A stretch of DNA of 64,000 nt from Sphaerolaimus hirsutus (GCA_964036195.1 OZ038452.1:11650704-11714703), one strand, 5' to 3'. Counted from the stretch's first letter, positions 10,336-21,397 are shown. Notes: a model not told the origin generated them from the letters alone. Made by a program: numbers and translations.

Positions 10336-10836
10336 CTAAAATTACCTGGGGGTATTTCGAGGGGGGGGGGGTTTATTCAAGGGGTGGGGGGTAAATCGGG
10401 GAAATACGATATACAAACTCAGCAATGTGCCTACCTATGCACACTAAAGCAATTTTCAGAGCAAATACCTGCCTTGCAGTTTCGAAAACAATGTGGGTAC
10501 TTCGTCAAAATACCCTCTGAAATTAACCCCAGGTCCAAATAAATTTGGGATCAACACCCCGCAACACTAAGTTTCGTTTGGTGACATTTATTGGCAGTGT
10601 TTGGGTATGTAAAAGCCCATTCTTTACAGACAAGTCTTTAGCGAAACCAGCCCCCCCCCAATTGCACATGGAAAAATAACCACCTGTGCGTATCTCAACA
10701 AAATACGGTAAAATGCCAGACCATGTCACCAATCAAAATCCAGCGAAAAATTTGATAAACATCCCCAAAACCCACCAGTAAGTGACTCGATAGTCCCTAG
10801 TGGGCACATAAAACGCGAGCGACGCGGCACTTTGCT

Positions 10837-10921
10837 TCAAATCCTCATCAAGTCGCCAAATTCCTTGCGGCTGATGCGGAACACCACGTACAGGTGGATG
10901 GCCAGCCCGATCACCGCGCAC
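10837..10921 (-). CDS. Putative last exon of an unrecognised minus-strand membrane protein
   Basis: On the minus strand, an acceptor TTCGCCCCCAG precedes 85 bp that read CAVIGLAIHLYVVF, then RISRKEFGDLMRI, then stop. This is one hydrophobic segment followed by a basic-acidic tail, as expected for a protein ending just inside the membrane. The GC content is well above the flanks. One base before the first full codon means the upstream exon should end with two spare bases. The 95-codon frame over the same place is in a different register and is a shadow. Family not recognised. Confidence 0.45.
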
Positions 10922-10996
10922 CTGGGGGCGAACGCAGTGTGCCTGTAGACATGTAAACCCGCTCGGCATGTAGGTAAAATATGAATTAAATAGGTA

Positions 10997-11760
10997 CCGT
11001 ATTTCCTCGAAATACCCCATAGCTTCTTATTCGAGGGGTGGGGGTTATTATTTCGTCAGAAATTTGAATGAAATTCATAGTAAAGAGTACACTTTTGTAT
11101 ACCCAGAACCAGTAATCAATGTGTCTAAGTAGGATACATTTGGACATATCAACGTCCATAGGCGGTGTAAGTGCAACGTCCATCGTTACACAAACTAGTA
11201 TGTGTAGCTGCGATGCAAACTGCGACCAATATGTGCAACATGTACATTGCATACATGATGTACCGTATTACCTCGAAATACACCCATGGGGGTTTATTAT
11301 TTCGCCAGGAAAATTTGAGGGGGGGATTAATTCGAAGGGAGGGGGGTTTATTCGAGGTTTTTTTTATTATTTCGTCAGAAATTTTCGTGAAATTCATAGT
11401 AGAGAATACGCTTTTTCACACACAAAAATGGTAATAAACGCGAGAAAATAGGTAGTATTGGGGATATAGATGTACATCTGTACACAAATGAGTGTATAAG
11501 TGTATCTGCAATGCAAATTAGTAGTAATACGTACATCATGTACATCGCATACATGATGTACATCATTCTGGAGGGGGGGGGGGGTATTTCGAGGGGGGGG
11601 GGTTTATTATTTCCCCAGCCTATTTTGAGGGGGGGGTTAATTCTAGGGGGGTTTAATTCAAGGGGGGATAATTCGAGGTAATACGGTACATCATTCCAGA
11701 TGGGGGGTATTTCGAGTGGGGGGTATGCATGGGGTGTATTTCGAGGGAATATGGTATATA
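10997..11760. repeat. Cluster of CGTATT-CTCGAA fold-back copies
   Basis: Two to three adjacent or nested copies. Ends read CCGTATTTCCTCGAAATA and GGGTATTTCGAGG, with an internal GGACATATCAACGTC, CACAAACTAGTATGTG, CATACATGATGTAC block and several polyG tracts joined by TTTATT. The open frames here are shadows of this composition. Confidence 0.7.
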
Positions 11761-11867
11761 ACCATTTGTATACCCAAAATAGCGATTTTAAGGTGAAATT
11801 GACAAAATCGCTCAAAATACAACTTGGAGACCACTGCGACGGGTCTTCATGCTGAGCAGGTTTACAT

Positions 11868-11960
11868 GCCTAGGGAGCCTATGTCGCCCTGGGCGTATGC
11901 TTTGCATGGCGCGGTGTTGGGCAGGCGGCGTCGAGGGATAACGGCCGGTGGCAGAAAGTA
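11868..11960. other. GC-rich island, possible small exon
   Basis: Between TTACATGCCTAG and GTGGCAG the sequence is GC-rich and open in several frames; one plus-strand reading is AYVALGVCFAWRGVG. The splice context is only moderate on either strand, so I do not assign a gene. Confidence 0.2.
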
Positions 11961-12089
11961 TAATACACAATGATTACGTTCACGATACTAGAAACAGCTA
12001 AATGTGTAAACGTATGATTCGTGGTGCCACCACTCCCAGACACTGGCAAATGTAAAATGTCATGCAAAGCATTAAAAGTAATGTCAAAT

Positions 12090-12235
12090 GTCAAAAGTAA
12101 TGTAAAATGCTTTTTGACACGTCAATGTCAAATTAAATTTTCACCGGATATTCTACAGGGCATTTTACATGACTTTAGACACTTTGCATGATATTTGACA
12201 TTTTGAGGGGTATAAATACATTGTCTGGGACATAC
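12090..12235. repeat. CATGACTTT / TGTCAAA repeat, copy
   Basis: Same words as 9560-9715 (TACAGGGCATTTTACATGAC, CATGATATTTGACATTTT), here with extra AATGTCAAA units. Probably a diverged copy of the fold-back at 58172-58361. From here to about 12700 I see only AT-rich sequence with no gene. Confidence 0.5.
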
Positions 12236-12879
12236 ACAAGTGTCAAATAATTTGATGCAACATAATCACACAACATTATCTCGGCATACCATAACCATGA
12301 GCAAAAAGTATCGGTAAATCGCACAACAACTGCACAATAATATACATCAACTCATATTTAAGTGCCTAAATATTTCCACTAAGAATAAAAAATACAGTGT
12401 GCACAATAATAATTTCAGTAAAGCTGGAAAACTTATTTTTATTGCAAGTTTCCAGCAAACATCGGTAAAGCAGTGTAAAATCATCCAACACTCAGTAAAC
12501 TAATGTTAATGAAAAAAGCCAGTAAACAGTGCACGATGGACAGTGGTATTTTTATATATTCCGGTGACACTCATCTGCACACAATTATTCTTGTCTACAT
12601 TGGCAGCGTGCCAATAATGCATATAACACTTGTTGAAATCAACGATGGCAAAAACATACCTACATATTAAAAACTGAAACTCATTTAGTTTCTTTTTTTT
12701 ATTAACAGAAACACGGGCACGAAGCAATTTTGAATAACATGTAAACGCAAATGAGTTTTTTTTGGAGAACACGGAAACACAGAAAACACGGAAATGTTTT
12801 TTGAGTTTTTGTCAAAATTTTCAACCATGTTTCTTTCAATTCGTTTCATGAAAAATGTATTAAAAAACATGCCATGTTT

Positions 12880-13520
12880 GTTCAAATGCACAGTTGTTAA
12901 AATGTACGTACATTTACTCGAAAAATACGCATACGCGAGTACGCGGTAAATACATTTACACATACTTTTCAAAAAAGTAATGTGCCTATACTCGGCGTAC
13001 ATGATACTCTGCCGTCGCACTGATTTATGTCTCGTGTTGGAAGCGTGCCAATGATTGTTAAGTCACGCGATTTCCGTAAAAAGATGAAAAAAATTCATCG
13101 ATGTGAATATGTTAATGAATTACATTATAACAACAATCAATTTTGTCAGCTTTTTATAAAACTCGCACGCGCTAACCATCATTGGCACACTTCCAGCGGG
13201 AACCACGCGTGCAGGGTGTAAAGTAACCGGAGTATACTCACTTTTACATGTACATTTGAAAAGTACATGCGTACAGAGAAAATGTATTTTTGTTGCTAAA
13301 ATCACAATTTTCTGTTGCAAAAATGAGAAAATTATAAAGAAATCCTAGCATTTAAAAAAAAGCTAAATCATCACTAAAACAACAACATTTATTATGTCTT
13401 CCAGTGTAAAACTCATTCTCACATGTAAAAAGTAGTAGCTTTTACATTTTCAAAGGAGAAAAGTACTCACTTTTACATTATCGAGTGGTGAAAAAAAATA
13501 AAAAATACTTACATTTACAT
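12880..13520. repeat. ACTTTTACATTT word array with an inverted-repeat insert
   Basis: Many TACATTTACT and ACTTTTACATT words flank a section (13027-13220) bounded by GCGTGCCAATGATTGTTA and its inverse CTAACCATCATTGGCAC. This looks like a word-array element hit by a second inverted-repeat element. No supported gene. Confidence 0.45.
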
Positions 13521-13821
13521 ATACTTTAAAAAAACGTTCAGTAATTCTAACAGCTCTGTTCAAATGTTTGCAAGAAATTGATCAGATGCCAATCATTAAG
13601 TAATTATTCAAGCAAATATGCTACATTTCGAAACAGAAAATAAAAACCTGTGACAAATAAAACCTCCACTTATCATGCCTTACAGTTACATCCATCCCGA
13701 GAACCATCAACACCATAAATAAGTAGGTAAGAAAATTTCCATTGCATCCCTCCTTTTAGAGATCAAGATATGGGTTCAGACGTTAACCCTAATCTAAAAA
13801 TTGGCACTGCGCTAAACCCAC

Positions 13822-14009
13822 CGGCAGCAGTTCATCCACAGCGGCGACCACACCCAGTGCCATCTGCGGGCTATTGGCCACGTAAACTGCAGCCCAGGCG
13901 AAAACGGCGCTGCACAAATCGCCGCTAGCGGGCGCCACGATCGACGCGGACAGGCAGTCGGACAACTTCGTGCACAGCGAATGCAGCAACACGAACAGCC
14001 GCGCCCCGC
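13822..14009 (-). CDS. Putative internal exon of an unrecognised minus-strand gene
   Basis: On the minus strand an acceptor CACTCCCTCAG opens a GC-rich segment reading GARLFVLLHSLCTKLSD, CLSASIVAPASGDLCSA and VFAWAAVYVANSPQMALG, down to VVAAVDELLP. A donor CCG|GTGGGT follows at 13816-13821; alternatively the frame runs on to a stop at 13789. The alternating hydrophobic, helix-like pattern resembles an alpha-solenoid segment, but I cannot name the family. Intervening phases to the exon at 10837 cannot be checked. Confidence 0.4.
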
Positions 14010-14036
14010 CTGAGGGAGTGTTGAATTGGATTGTAC

Positions 14037-14215
14037 TAGTGATGGAAAAGCGCCAGGAAAAATGGCGCCAGGCGCCAATGGCGCCATTCAAAATATTGGC
14101 GCCGGGCGCCAAAGGGCGCCAGAGAAAATGGCGCCACGGCGCCATCTGGAAAAATGGCGCCAGGCGCCAAAGGGCGCCAGCAACAATGGCGCCGGGCGCC
14201 AAAATGGCGCCAACG
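14037..14215. repeat. TAGTGATG-end GGCGCC array, right end missing
   Basis: Starts TAGTGATGGAAAAGCGCC and runs through many GGCGCCA and TGGCGCC words to about 14215. The opposite CATCACTA end is not present, so this is a truncated relative of the elements at 41772-43725 and 52143-56006. Confidence 0.6.
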
Positions 14216-14282
14216 ATAAAAGGATTATTTCAGCAGGTATATCAACATTGTAAACACCTGATTTTTCATTTTTCTTCTGATG

Positions 14283-14512
14283 TCCTATCATCAGTTCTAG
14301 GGCGCGCCGGAAGCTGAAACGTGGGGGAGATATGGGCGCAACTTTCCTCTACTTCGCATGAATTGGGGGGGGGGTCGCGGCAACCCCTTACAGGGTGGGT
14401 CGCCCTAAGTGTCAAAATATTTATTGGCTTTTTTGGTGTCCCACACAGGTCTGGCCACCACTGAATTCTGAGCTGTGGGAGGGGTATAAATCTAAAATTT
14501 GGCATAACATAC
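14283..14512. repeat. Single arm of the TCTAGGGCGC fold-back family
   Basis: Shares TTCTAGGGCGC, GCTGAAAC.TGGGGGAG, CTCTACTTCGCATGAATTGG, GTGTCCCACA and GTGGGAGGGGTATAAATCTA with both arms of 42115-43237. It ends next to the start of the LINE frame at 14.53 kb, so the LINE 5' end may lie in or against this repeat. Confidence 0.7.
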
Positions 14513-14532
14513 ATAAATACTCGCTAACTCAG

Positions 14533-16530
14533 GTGCGCGGCAGAGGCCGGAACGGCGGCGGCCCCAGATTTGGGGGTGGGCGCGGCCGCGGTGATATGTT
14601 GAACACAGCAAACTCTGGCAATGTGCCAACACAACGTGGGGGTTTCGGCCGCGGCAAAGGCGAGCGCTTCGGTGGCTTCAGAGGGCGCGGCAGCATCAGC
14701 GCCACCCCGGGTTCGGTCTTATCGTCAAAATTTGACGGTGTGACCAAACCGGAGCCAGATGAGAATGACACTTTGAGTGAGATTTCAGAGAATATTTTGT
14801 CAGAGGCCCGAACCAGTGATGAAGTGGTAAATGGTGAGTATTGGTCATCTCTTGGCTCTGCCTATCTCATGTTTAACTTCCACGTAAATGAAAGATGCCG
14901 AAAACCGCTCATTTCGCTTTCTAAAATATCGCCCAAAGCTAGAAAAAATACACAAATCTCAAATTTGGATAATTTAGGCCGAACGAAAGACAAGCATGTT
15001 AAAATATCATCCCCATCTACAGGTGAGACGGATTTGGCGTCAGTGAACGCAAAATTGTTCGAACTGATGGATCTGGTGCGCGGCAAATCAAAAATTGCTG
15101 GCACTGTGCCAAAACCCGCGTCAAATGTAGACAACGAAAATGCTGGCTCGGATTTGGTGACGCCGACAGTTGAGACATTTGCCGAGGCGGAAAATGACCC
15201 ATTTGATGAAGGTACCCTCTATGATGAGGACATGGAGTTTGGTACGTTACATTTACCTTATCGCTATATACACAGCGGTTCCTTAATAAAATGCGGTAAA
15301 TCTGAGAATAACTTTAAGAATATATTCTATGTCTGCGTGCAAAAAGATCTCATTGTAAACTGGAAACTGAACATACGTTTTATGCATGAAAATAACATAA
15401 ATACGCGACAAAAAACAGATATGGTAATATGTAAAAGTTCAGGAATACGAGGTTACAAAATGTATCTACTATTTACAGACATGCCCGAGGCACTGATACG
15501 CTCCAATCAAGCCAACACAGCGGCACCCGAGAAGGCAAGTGCTGCGGCTACTTTTGAACAACCACAAAACTCTGGACAATGTCCGCCACCCCTTTCTCAG
15601 GTGCGTAAGGGACTTTGTGAATTTAGGGCCTGCAACAGAGAGGTGTCCTGTTGGGCATCGTGTGAAGTGACGGGGTTCCTTGATCTTTCGCCAAAGAATC
15701 AGAAAAAGATTTCACGATTTCTGAAAAATGCGATCAAAATGGGCAAAGTTCCAGAACAAAAACTAATGCGTGACAAAGCCCTACAAAATACCCTACTGGC
15801 CCCTCTGAGCGTTTTGCGTCGCCTGAAAGTCATGCCTCCTCTGGGACCTCAAATGGGCTACAGAAGCTCAGATGGTAGAGATATGTACCATGTGATAGAT
15901 GACTTCCCGCCCACAAAGAGCCCCAAATCAGAATACTTTTTCACAATATTTATCACTGGGGATAGCACAAGCATGGCGCTGAAATCTGAGATTATCCGAC
16001 AAGCTGATGTTTCAAACATCAAAATCCATGTTGACTCAACGGGGTCAATTTATTGTGGCCAGAGATTGCATACAATCGGCACTGCTTTGAAACACAATGC
16101 GATGTCAGTGCCCTATGATGCTGTTATCATTAGGGCAATTTTGGACTCATCGGACTTAGAACTGGCCACTGCAACCTCTGTTATGGGAGTATCAGTCAGG
16201 GAAAACTTTTTGCTGCCAATTTTCAAATTGATTCAAGACGTGGAAAATTCCAAAACGTTCAAACTACAACCGCATGGGCGCTTTATTCTCAGTTTGATAG
16301 GGCCCACCCTACCTGACTACAACTTTTCACAGTGGTGTGAGGAACTCTCTGCCGAAATCTTCTATTTTTATCTGGACTTGGAGCAGGCGCTGATTGACTT
16401 CTTAAAAGCCAGATGCCCAAAAATCATGGTTCTACCGGTGATGAACTTTTTAATGGGTAGATACGAAAAAATGGGCATGCCCAGCCCTGTTCGAGCTGTG
16501 AACAACATGGTGGCCCGCGATGGTCTACAC
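14533..16530 (+). CDS. LINE ORF1: RGG region and SGNH esterase-like domain, first part
   Basis: The frame is open from 14395 to 16533, but the coding-like part begins at 14533 after CTAACTCAG. The first 60 residues are rich in RG/GG (GRGRNGGGPRFGGGRGRG), fitting RNA binding. An acidic linker follows. Residues encoded at about 15.60-16.53 kb form the esterase-like domain: a GDS nucleophile in ITGDSTSM, and the Asp-His pair in VARDGLH just before the frame is broken. I do not see a clear GxND block. The frame ends only because the 606-bp element at 16531 supplies TAG; the codons resume after it. Two stop-free segments with consensus splice borders interrupt the frame. Confidence 0.65.
14834..15022 (+). 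other. Intron-like, stop-free segment 1 (189 bp)
   Basis: Begins GTGAGTATTGG and ends CATCTACAG, with phase 1 on both sides. Its length is divisible by three and it has no in-frame stop. Its composition is AT-rich and less protein-like than its neighbours. Removing it would leave the ORF1 frame intact. GGTGAG stands at both borders, like a small duplication. Confidence 0.5.
15242..15478 (+). other. Intron-like, stop-free segment 2 (237 bp)
   Basis: Begins GTACGTTACATTT and ends CTACTATTTACAG, phase 1, length divisible by three, no in-frame stop. The translation is rich in I, N, K, Y and F, typical of AT-rich non-coding DNA, between acidic and Ala/Pro-rich coding-like flanks. Confidence 0.5.
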
Positions 16531-17136
16531 TAGGGTGTCAAAAAAATCTTTTTACGGAAAACGGAAACGGAAACGGAAAAAATTTTTCAGCGGCCGGAAA
16601 ACGGAACGGAAAACGGAAAAAAATTTGCACTTGGCGGAAAACGGAAACGGAAACGGAAAAATCAAATTTGCATGGAAATGGAAAAACTTGCTGGAATTTT
16701 GCTGGAAAACGGATAAAATTTGCTGAAATTTTGCTGGAAGTGGAAAAAATTTGCAGTAATTTTGCTGGAAACAGAATTTTTTTTACATCATTGACAATCT
16801 GCATGAATTTTTGCCAGTTTGGCTGATCAGAAAACCGAAAGTTGAGCCAGAAAAAGGTAAAATGAGGCGGAAAAATGGAAAGTTGAGGCGGAAAATGGAA
16901 AAAAGGCAGAAAAACTGGAAATTGAGGCGGAAAACGGAAAAAAGGGGGAAAAGCTGAAAATTTAGCCGGAAAACGGAAAATGAGCCGGAAAAACGGAAAC
17001 GGAAAAAAATGTTGCCGGAAAACGGAAAGGAAAACGGAAAAAAAATTTCAGCAGCCGGAAAACGGAACGGAAAACGGAAAAAATTTGCCTGCGGAAAACG
17101 GAAACGGAAAACGGAAAACGGAAATTTGACACCCTA
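16531..17136. mobile_element. TAGGGTGTCA hAT-like element, GGAAAACGGAAACGG cargo, copy 1
   Basis: 606 bp with ends TAGGGTGTCAAAAAAATC and GGAAATTTGACACCCTA, flanked by the exact 8-bp duplication GTCTACAC (16523-16530, 17137-17144). The interior is built almost entirely of GGAAAACGGAAA words plus one unique patch (AATCTGCATGAATTTTTGCC). It interrupts LINE ORF1 inside the esterase active-site region. Copy 2 at 20755-21397 is in the opposite orientation, copy 3 at 44537-45085. Confidence 0.93.
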
Positions 17137-17813
17137 GTCTACACCCCTCTAGCACCGGGACAAAAGTGTTGGGTCACCTGCTGTTGCAGACCCTCAAAAC
17201 AATGTTTGTTGACCTCTGTGCTGAAATACATTTTATTCATGTAGATATGTATCAAATTAAAAAATTTACTGAAAAATTTCCTGATAACTTTCACCTAGCT
17301 AACAAAAACTACCGAATCTCTGTCATAAAATTAGCCATTCATAAGGTATCACACTATTCCACTAGTACAATAATAAAGTTCTTTTTTCACTCGGCAGGTG
17401 GAAAAAACGCGGAACAGGAGGGCAGCATTGATGTCGAAAAAACCGGCCAATCAACGCTCGATCATGTCTTTCCTGGCTTCACACGAATAAGGAACATTAC
17501 TATTGTGAGTTGGGACCTTTTAAATGGTGATTGGCAAATTGCCAGCCATACCAGCAGAAATATAATACCATCATGCAACTTTATGGCATATGCTTATTTG
17601 ATGGGGGCATCTATGAAAATATGTGAATGCGAGAAGAAATTATCACTAAATATACTTCCAAATACAATATATAATATAATCACAGACTTTTTGGCGGATC
17701 GGTGCGTCCGCCAACTCACAGTGAGGCGCAAGTTCTGTTTTGTCTCTAATCTTTGTGAGTTTTGTTTGAAACGTCTACCCTCTCTACTACATCCCGCGAT
17801 ATTTTTTTTTTGA
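17137..17813 (+). CDS. LINE ORF1 continued: end of esterase-like domain and tail
   Basis: After the inserted element and duplicated GTCTACAC, the same frame continues with PSSTGTKVLGHLLLQTL, the usual end of an SGNH domain (helix after the catalytic His). A stop-free GT...AG segment may follow (about 17218-17397, 180 bp, phase 1), then GKNAEQEGSIDVEKTG and HVFPGFTRIRNITI, then a donor-like GTGAGT at 17505. After acceptor CACAG at 17685, the shifted frame gives WRIGASANSQ and a TGA. The read-through frame ends at 17814. Confidence 0.5.
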
Positions 17814-17862
17814 GAAGCGAAATCTGATAGGAAAAAATGAGGGGCGAAATCTGGAAAAAAAA

Positions 17863-18783
17863 GTGAATCAAAATGAAAAATTGGTAGGTTCAAATGGATT
17901 ATTACAAACAATACCCCCAGTATTTTCAGTTTTACATATGAATGTACTTATATTTAAGCAGATACACACTAAAAATTCACATTTACTTCATCTTTACGCA
18001 GTTTTTTTATCGGGTTGGCGCATCGGCCCGTCTAATCTATGGACCGCTGCTACATCACCTGCATTTATAGGTGAACTTTTAGGGGGTATCATCTCGCAGG
18101 GGTGTACCACTTTGATAAAACTAAGATGTATAAAACCAACCGCAAATGATATTTTTCTCAACATGAAAATTATGGCGTGCGTCCAAAATTTTTCATTATG
18201 TTACGATACTTTACTCGCAAAACCAACCCGCTTAATATTTACACCAAATTGCTATTATGCAACATCTCGCAATATTTCAGATTGTGGTACGCGGAACATT
18301 TTGGGTGGCTGCTGGTGGCACATTTGCCATGCTACAGCTGCGGCTCTGAAATTTTATAGTTATGGACACGTTTCTACAGCGGTTGGGAAACTTTTCAACC
18401 GAGCTGCTGTTTTTGGATTTTTCGGTGAGAAATTTCTATATGATGTTTACATTAATGTCTTATTCCGTGAATCAAATTGGCAAAAACAGCTGGTCTTGGA
18501 CACAGCTCATTTAAATATTGAGTTTTGGGTATGTATACAGATGTTGGAAAGTAGCCAAAAATGGAAATATCTACTCGTTAAAGACGTAAAACTGGTACTA
18601 AGGGGGGCCGTATCACAACAACCATCGATTCTATGGTTACATAGAAAAAATGGGGTATATACACTGAAAACTTTTAAAAATATTTACGCACTGCAGATGG
18701 TTATTTGGCACCACACGTTTCGCTTATCGGAATTACCGCTGCAGCTCATTTCGATGTCCCGAGGCTCATTCGATATATGTTAG
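17863..18783 (+). CDS. Open frame of unknown function inside the LINE
   Basis: 306 codons without a recognised domain. Most of the translation is rich in I, F, Y, N and C, as if non-coding, except a 23-codon module LSGWRIGPSNLW at 18002-18070. That module is framed by AG and GTGA and is repeated at 19019-19087. I regard this as a mixture of one exon-like module and stop-poor intron-like DNA. Confidence 0.3.
   Translation: MNQNEKLVGSNGLLQTIPPVFSVLHMNVLIFKQIHTKNSHLLHLYAVFLSGWRIGPSNLWTAATSPAFIGELLGGIISQGCTTLIKLRCIKPTANDIFLNMKIMACVQNFSLCYDTLLAKPTRLIFTPNCYYATSRNISDCGTRNILGGCWWHICHATAAALKFYSYGHVSTAVGKLFNRAAVFGFFGEKFLYDVYINVLFRESNWQKQLVLDTAHLNIEFWVCIQMLESSQKWKYLLVKDVKLVLRGAVSQQPSILWLHRKNGVYTLKTFKNIYALQMVIWHHTFRLSELPLQLISMSRGSFDIC
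18002..18070 (+). other. Exon-like 69-bp module, copy 1
   Basis: Lies between TTTACGCAG and GTGAAC, phase 1 at both ends, encoding LSGWRIGPSNLWTAATS. It contains CGGGTTGG-CGCA-TCGGCCCG, which could pair as an RNA hairpin using G-U pairs. Confidence 0.45.
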
Positions 18784-18921
18784 TTACGTCAGTTTACATG
18801 GGTATCATTTCTTACATCTGAAAAGAGCCAAAAACCCAATCACATTTCCCAATTTAAAAATAAAAACTCTGACACAAACGTTATCGGTAAAACATTACCC
18901 TATGAAGTTTCAAAAAATGGT

Positions 18922-20754
18922 GTGATTAAACAAATACAAATTAAAGCTCGAATACTAATTGCTCGGAATAATCAATGGTGTTATATCGGTGTCATGGCGC
19001 ACATTCAATCATTTACAGATTCGCTTTCGGGTTGGTGCGTCGGCCCGACTAATCTATGGCACACTGAAACATCGACACTCTCACATGGTGAGTTAACTGG
19101 AGATACCCACTTAATGAGTTATAACCCAGTCTGGGATATTAAATATATATCTGCAACTTCAAGACAGATATGCTTGAAACTAAATGCCCTAAAACATACA
19201 CTAATGTCCCAAAACTCGATCCATTTACATTGTGCATTTACATTTACCCATGAGCGAAATTTCAATATCCTTTCAAAGGTCATAACATTGCTCGATAGCT
19301 ACTTTGAAGTTTATACACCTGTAGCACATGAAAAACTTGCTCGAAAATTCACATGTGCTGTTGACACTCTTAACAACAATCCCCTGCTGCAGGTGGATTT
19401 ACGGCTCAGTGTGTTCAAAATTTGTGCTAAAATGACCTCAAAGGTGCTGGTGCAAAATGTTGAGATGTTGGGTGATTTGAGTGATAAATTCGAACTTTTA
19501 CATGCCCAGTACAAATTATTCTGCGGATTGCTAACGAACCAAAGTTCAGTTCACATTTATTTTCACATTGTTCACACGGACAATTCTAGCGTTTATTTGA
19601 GTAGAGTTGACCCAATACATGAAGGGTTTTTCTGGAACATAAGATTGTGTCATGGAGGGATTGAAATTCTTACTTTTATTGCATATTTTTCATTTATACT
19701 TTACTCTGGCAGTTTTTATACTTTACCATGGCACGTGTGGAAATGCGCAAGGGTGATAGATTTAAGCTTCTTCCTAATTATCGTAACCGGTTATTCGATA
19801 TGTTTGAGTTATGTGCCTAGAATCACAAATTATTCAAAAATCATGCGTAAACCAGATACCAAAAGCTACAAAAATCTCTCTGAAAAAATACTTCCAAATC
19901 GACCAAAACCAAATAATCTGAAATCAACCTGTCACATATTAGGAAGAGAGCGCAATGTATTACAAACTGTGATTTACTCAGTGATTTTGAATACTCGCTT
20001 GACTTTGCACAATAAAGGCAAAAATGTTCCTGGAGAAAAGAATGATGCAATTCATGAACCGACACAAATTGTGTGCTCTACACAGCTAGCTGATTGTCTA
20101 GTCTTTCTAATATCATTTTTTCTTATTGCCATTTTGCATGAATGTCTGAATGCCTGTATAGTAAACTCTTATTTGTACATATATCTGGTATATTGCATTA
20201 CAATAGGCGGCTATGAGGCACTACACAATACTCAGAAACGTAAAAAACTGACGACACACCCGTCGTTGCAAGATGGCGTAATGTTTGTGAATATTAACAA
20301 TGCGGCTCTGGGTAAATCTCGTGTGGTTTCGGCAAGTCACAGTATTAACTTTCTACGCGACACAATCAACCGGGGGTCACTGAAAAAACCTGGACAGTCA
20401 CAGATCAGGGGGACTTCCAAGAAATCATCATTGCTTATTAGATGGTTACAATTACTATTTTTATTATCACTTTTTACACCAGTAGATGCTGCAGGGGGTT
20501 GTGAACCTTTGAAATTGTCAGGTTGCGTCTCAACAGTCCTAGCACTATCTATACTATACCAAAACGTAAGATGCCTGAAAAATCAGGCCTCATGTTTATT
20601 AGATACCATAAAAAAAAGTGCAGCCGAAATACTGTGTTTTACTGAAACACAATATGAAAATGCATCTGACAGTGCTCACATAGGTGGGTACTCCAGTATA
20701 CATAAATATAAAAATACTCAGAAAACAGGTGGCCTGTCAATGTATATCCGCAAG
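18922..20754 (+). CDS. LINE frame running into the first half of the APE endonuclease
   Basis: An open frame of 611 codons. Near its start it carries the second WCVGPTNLW module (19019-19087). A helix-like stretch follows (VDLRLSVFKICAKMTSKVL, EMLGDLSDKFELLHAQYKL), then hydrophobic low-confidence DNA. The last about 75 codons are a clear APE-type endonuclease start: SILYQNVRCLKNQASCLL, AAEILCFTETQ (metal-binding Glu), GGLSMYIRK. The stop is the TAG of the inserted hAT-like element. Family knowledge: LINE ORF2 proteins begin with this fold and cut target DNA to prime reverse transcription. Confidence 0.6.
19019..19087 (+). other. Exon-like 69-bp module, copy 2
   Basis: Lies between CATTTACAG and GTGAGT, the same length and phase as 18002-18070, encoding LSGWCVGPTNLWHTETS. 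It keeps the hairpin CGGGTTGG-TGCG-TCGGCCCG. The two copies match best in the first two thirds. Confidence 0.45.
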
Positions 20755-21397
20755 TAGGGTGTCAAATTTCCGTTTTCCGTTTTCCGTTTCCGTTTTCCGC
20801 AGGCAAATTTTTTCCGTTTTCCGTTCCGTTTTCCGGCTGCTGAAATTTTTTTTCCATTTTCCTTTCCGTTTTCCAGCAACATTTTTTTCTGTTTCCGTTT
20901 TTCCGGCTCATTTTCCGTTTTCCGGCTAAATTTTCAGCTTTTCCCCCTTTTTTCCATTTTCCGCCTCAATTTCCAGTTTTTCTGCCTTTTTTCCATTTTC
21001 CGCCTCAACTTTCCATTTTTCCGCCTCATTTTACCTTTTTCTGGCTCAACTTTTGGTTTTCTGATCAGCCAAACTGGCAAAAATTCATGCAGATTGTCAA
21101 TGATGTAAAAAAATTTCTGTTTCCAGCAAAATTACTGCAAATTTTTTCCACTTCCAGCAAAATTTCAGCAAATTTTATCCGTTTTCCAGCAAAATTCCAG
21201 CAAGTTTTTCCATTTCCGTGCAAATTTGATTTTTCTGTTTCCGTTTTTCCGGTTTCTTTTTCCGTTTTCCGGCCGCTGAAAATTTTTTTCCGTTTCCGTT
21301 TCCGTTTTCCGCCAAGTGCAAATTTTTTTCCGTTTTCCGGCCGCTGAAAATTTTTTTCTGTTTCCGTTTTCCGTAAAAAAATTTTTTTGACACCCTA
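20755..21397. mobile_element. TAGGGTGTCA hAT-like element, copy 2, inverted
   Basis: 643 bp, ends TAGGGTGTCAAATTTCCG and TTTTTTTGACACCCTA, exact 8-bp duplication TCCGCAAG at 20747-20754 and 21398-21405. The interior is CCGTTTTCCGTTTCC words, the reverse complement of copy 1, with the same unique patch. Insert plus duplication is 651 bp, a multiple of three, but it brings its own stop. It splits the LINE endonuclease between its GGLSMYIRK strand and the next. Confidence 0.93.

Noticed and set aside
13789-14317. Overlapping frames across the GGCGCC array at 14.0-14.2 kb
   Set aside because: GC-rich word arrays lack stops. Only the part left of 14009 with a splice acceptor was kept as exon-like.
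14533-16530. PIWI/Argonaute gene suggested by the RGG-rich start
   Set aside because: No PAZ or PIWI motifs follow. GDS and DGLHPSSTG motifs fit an esterase-type LINE ORF1 followed by an APE endonuclease.
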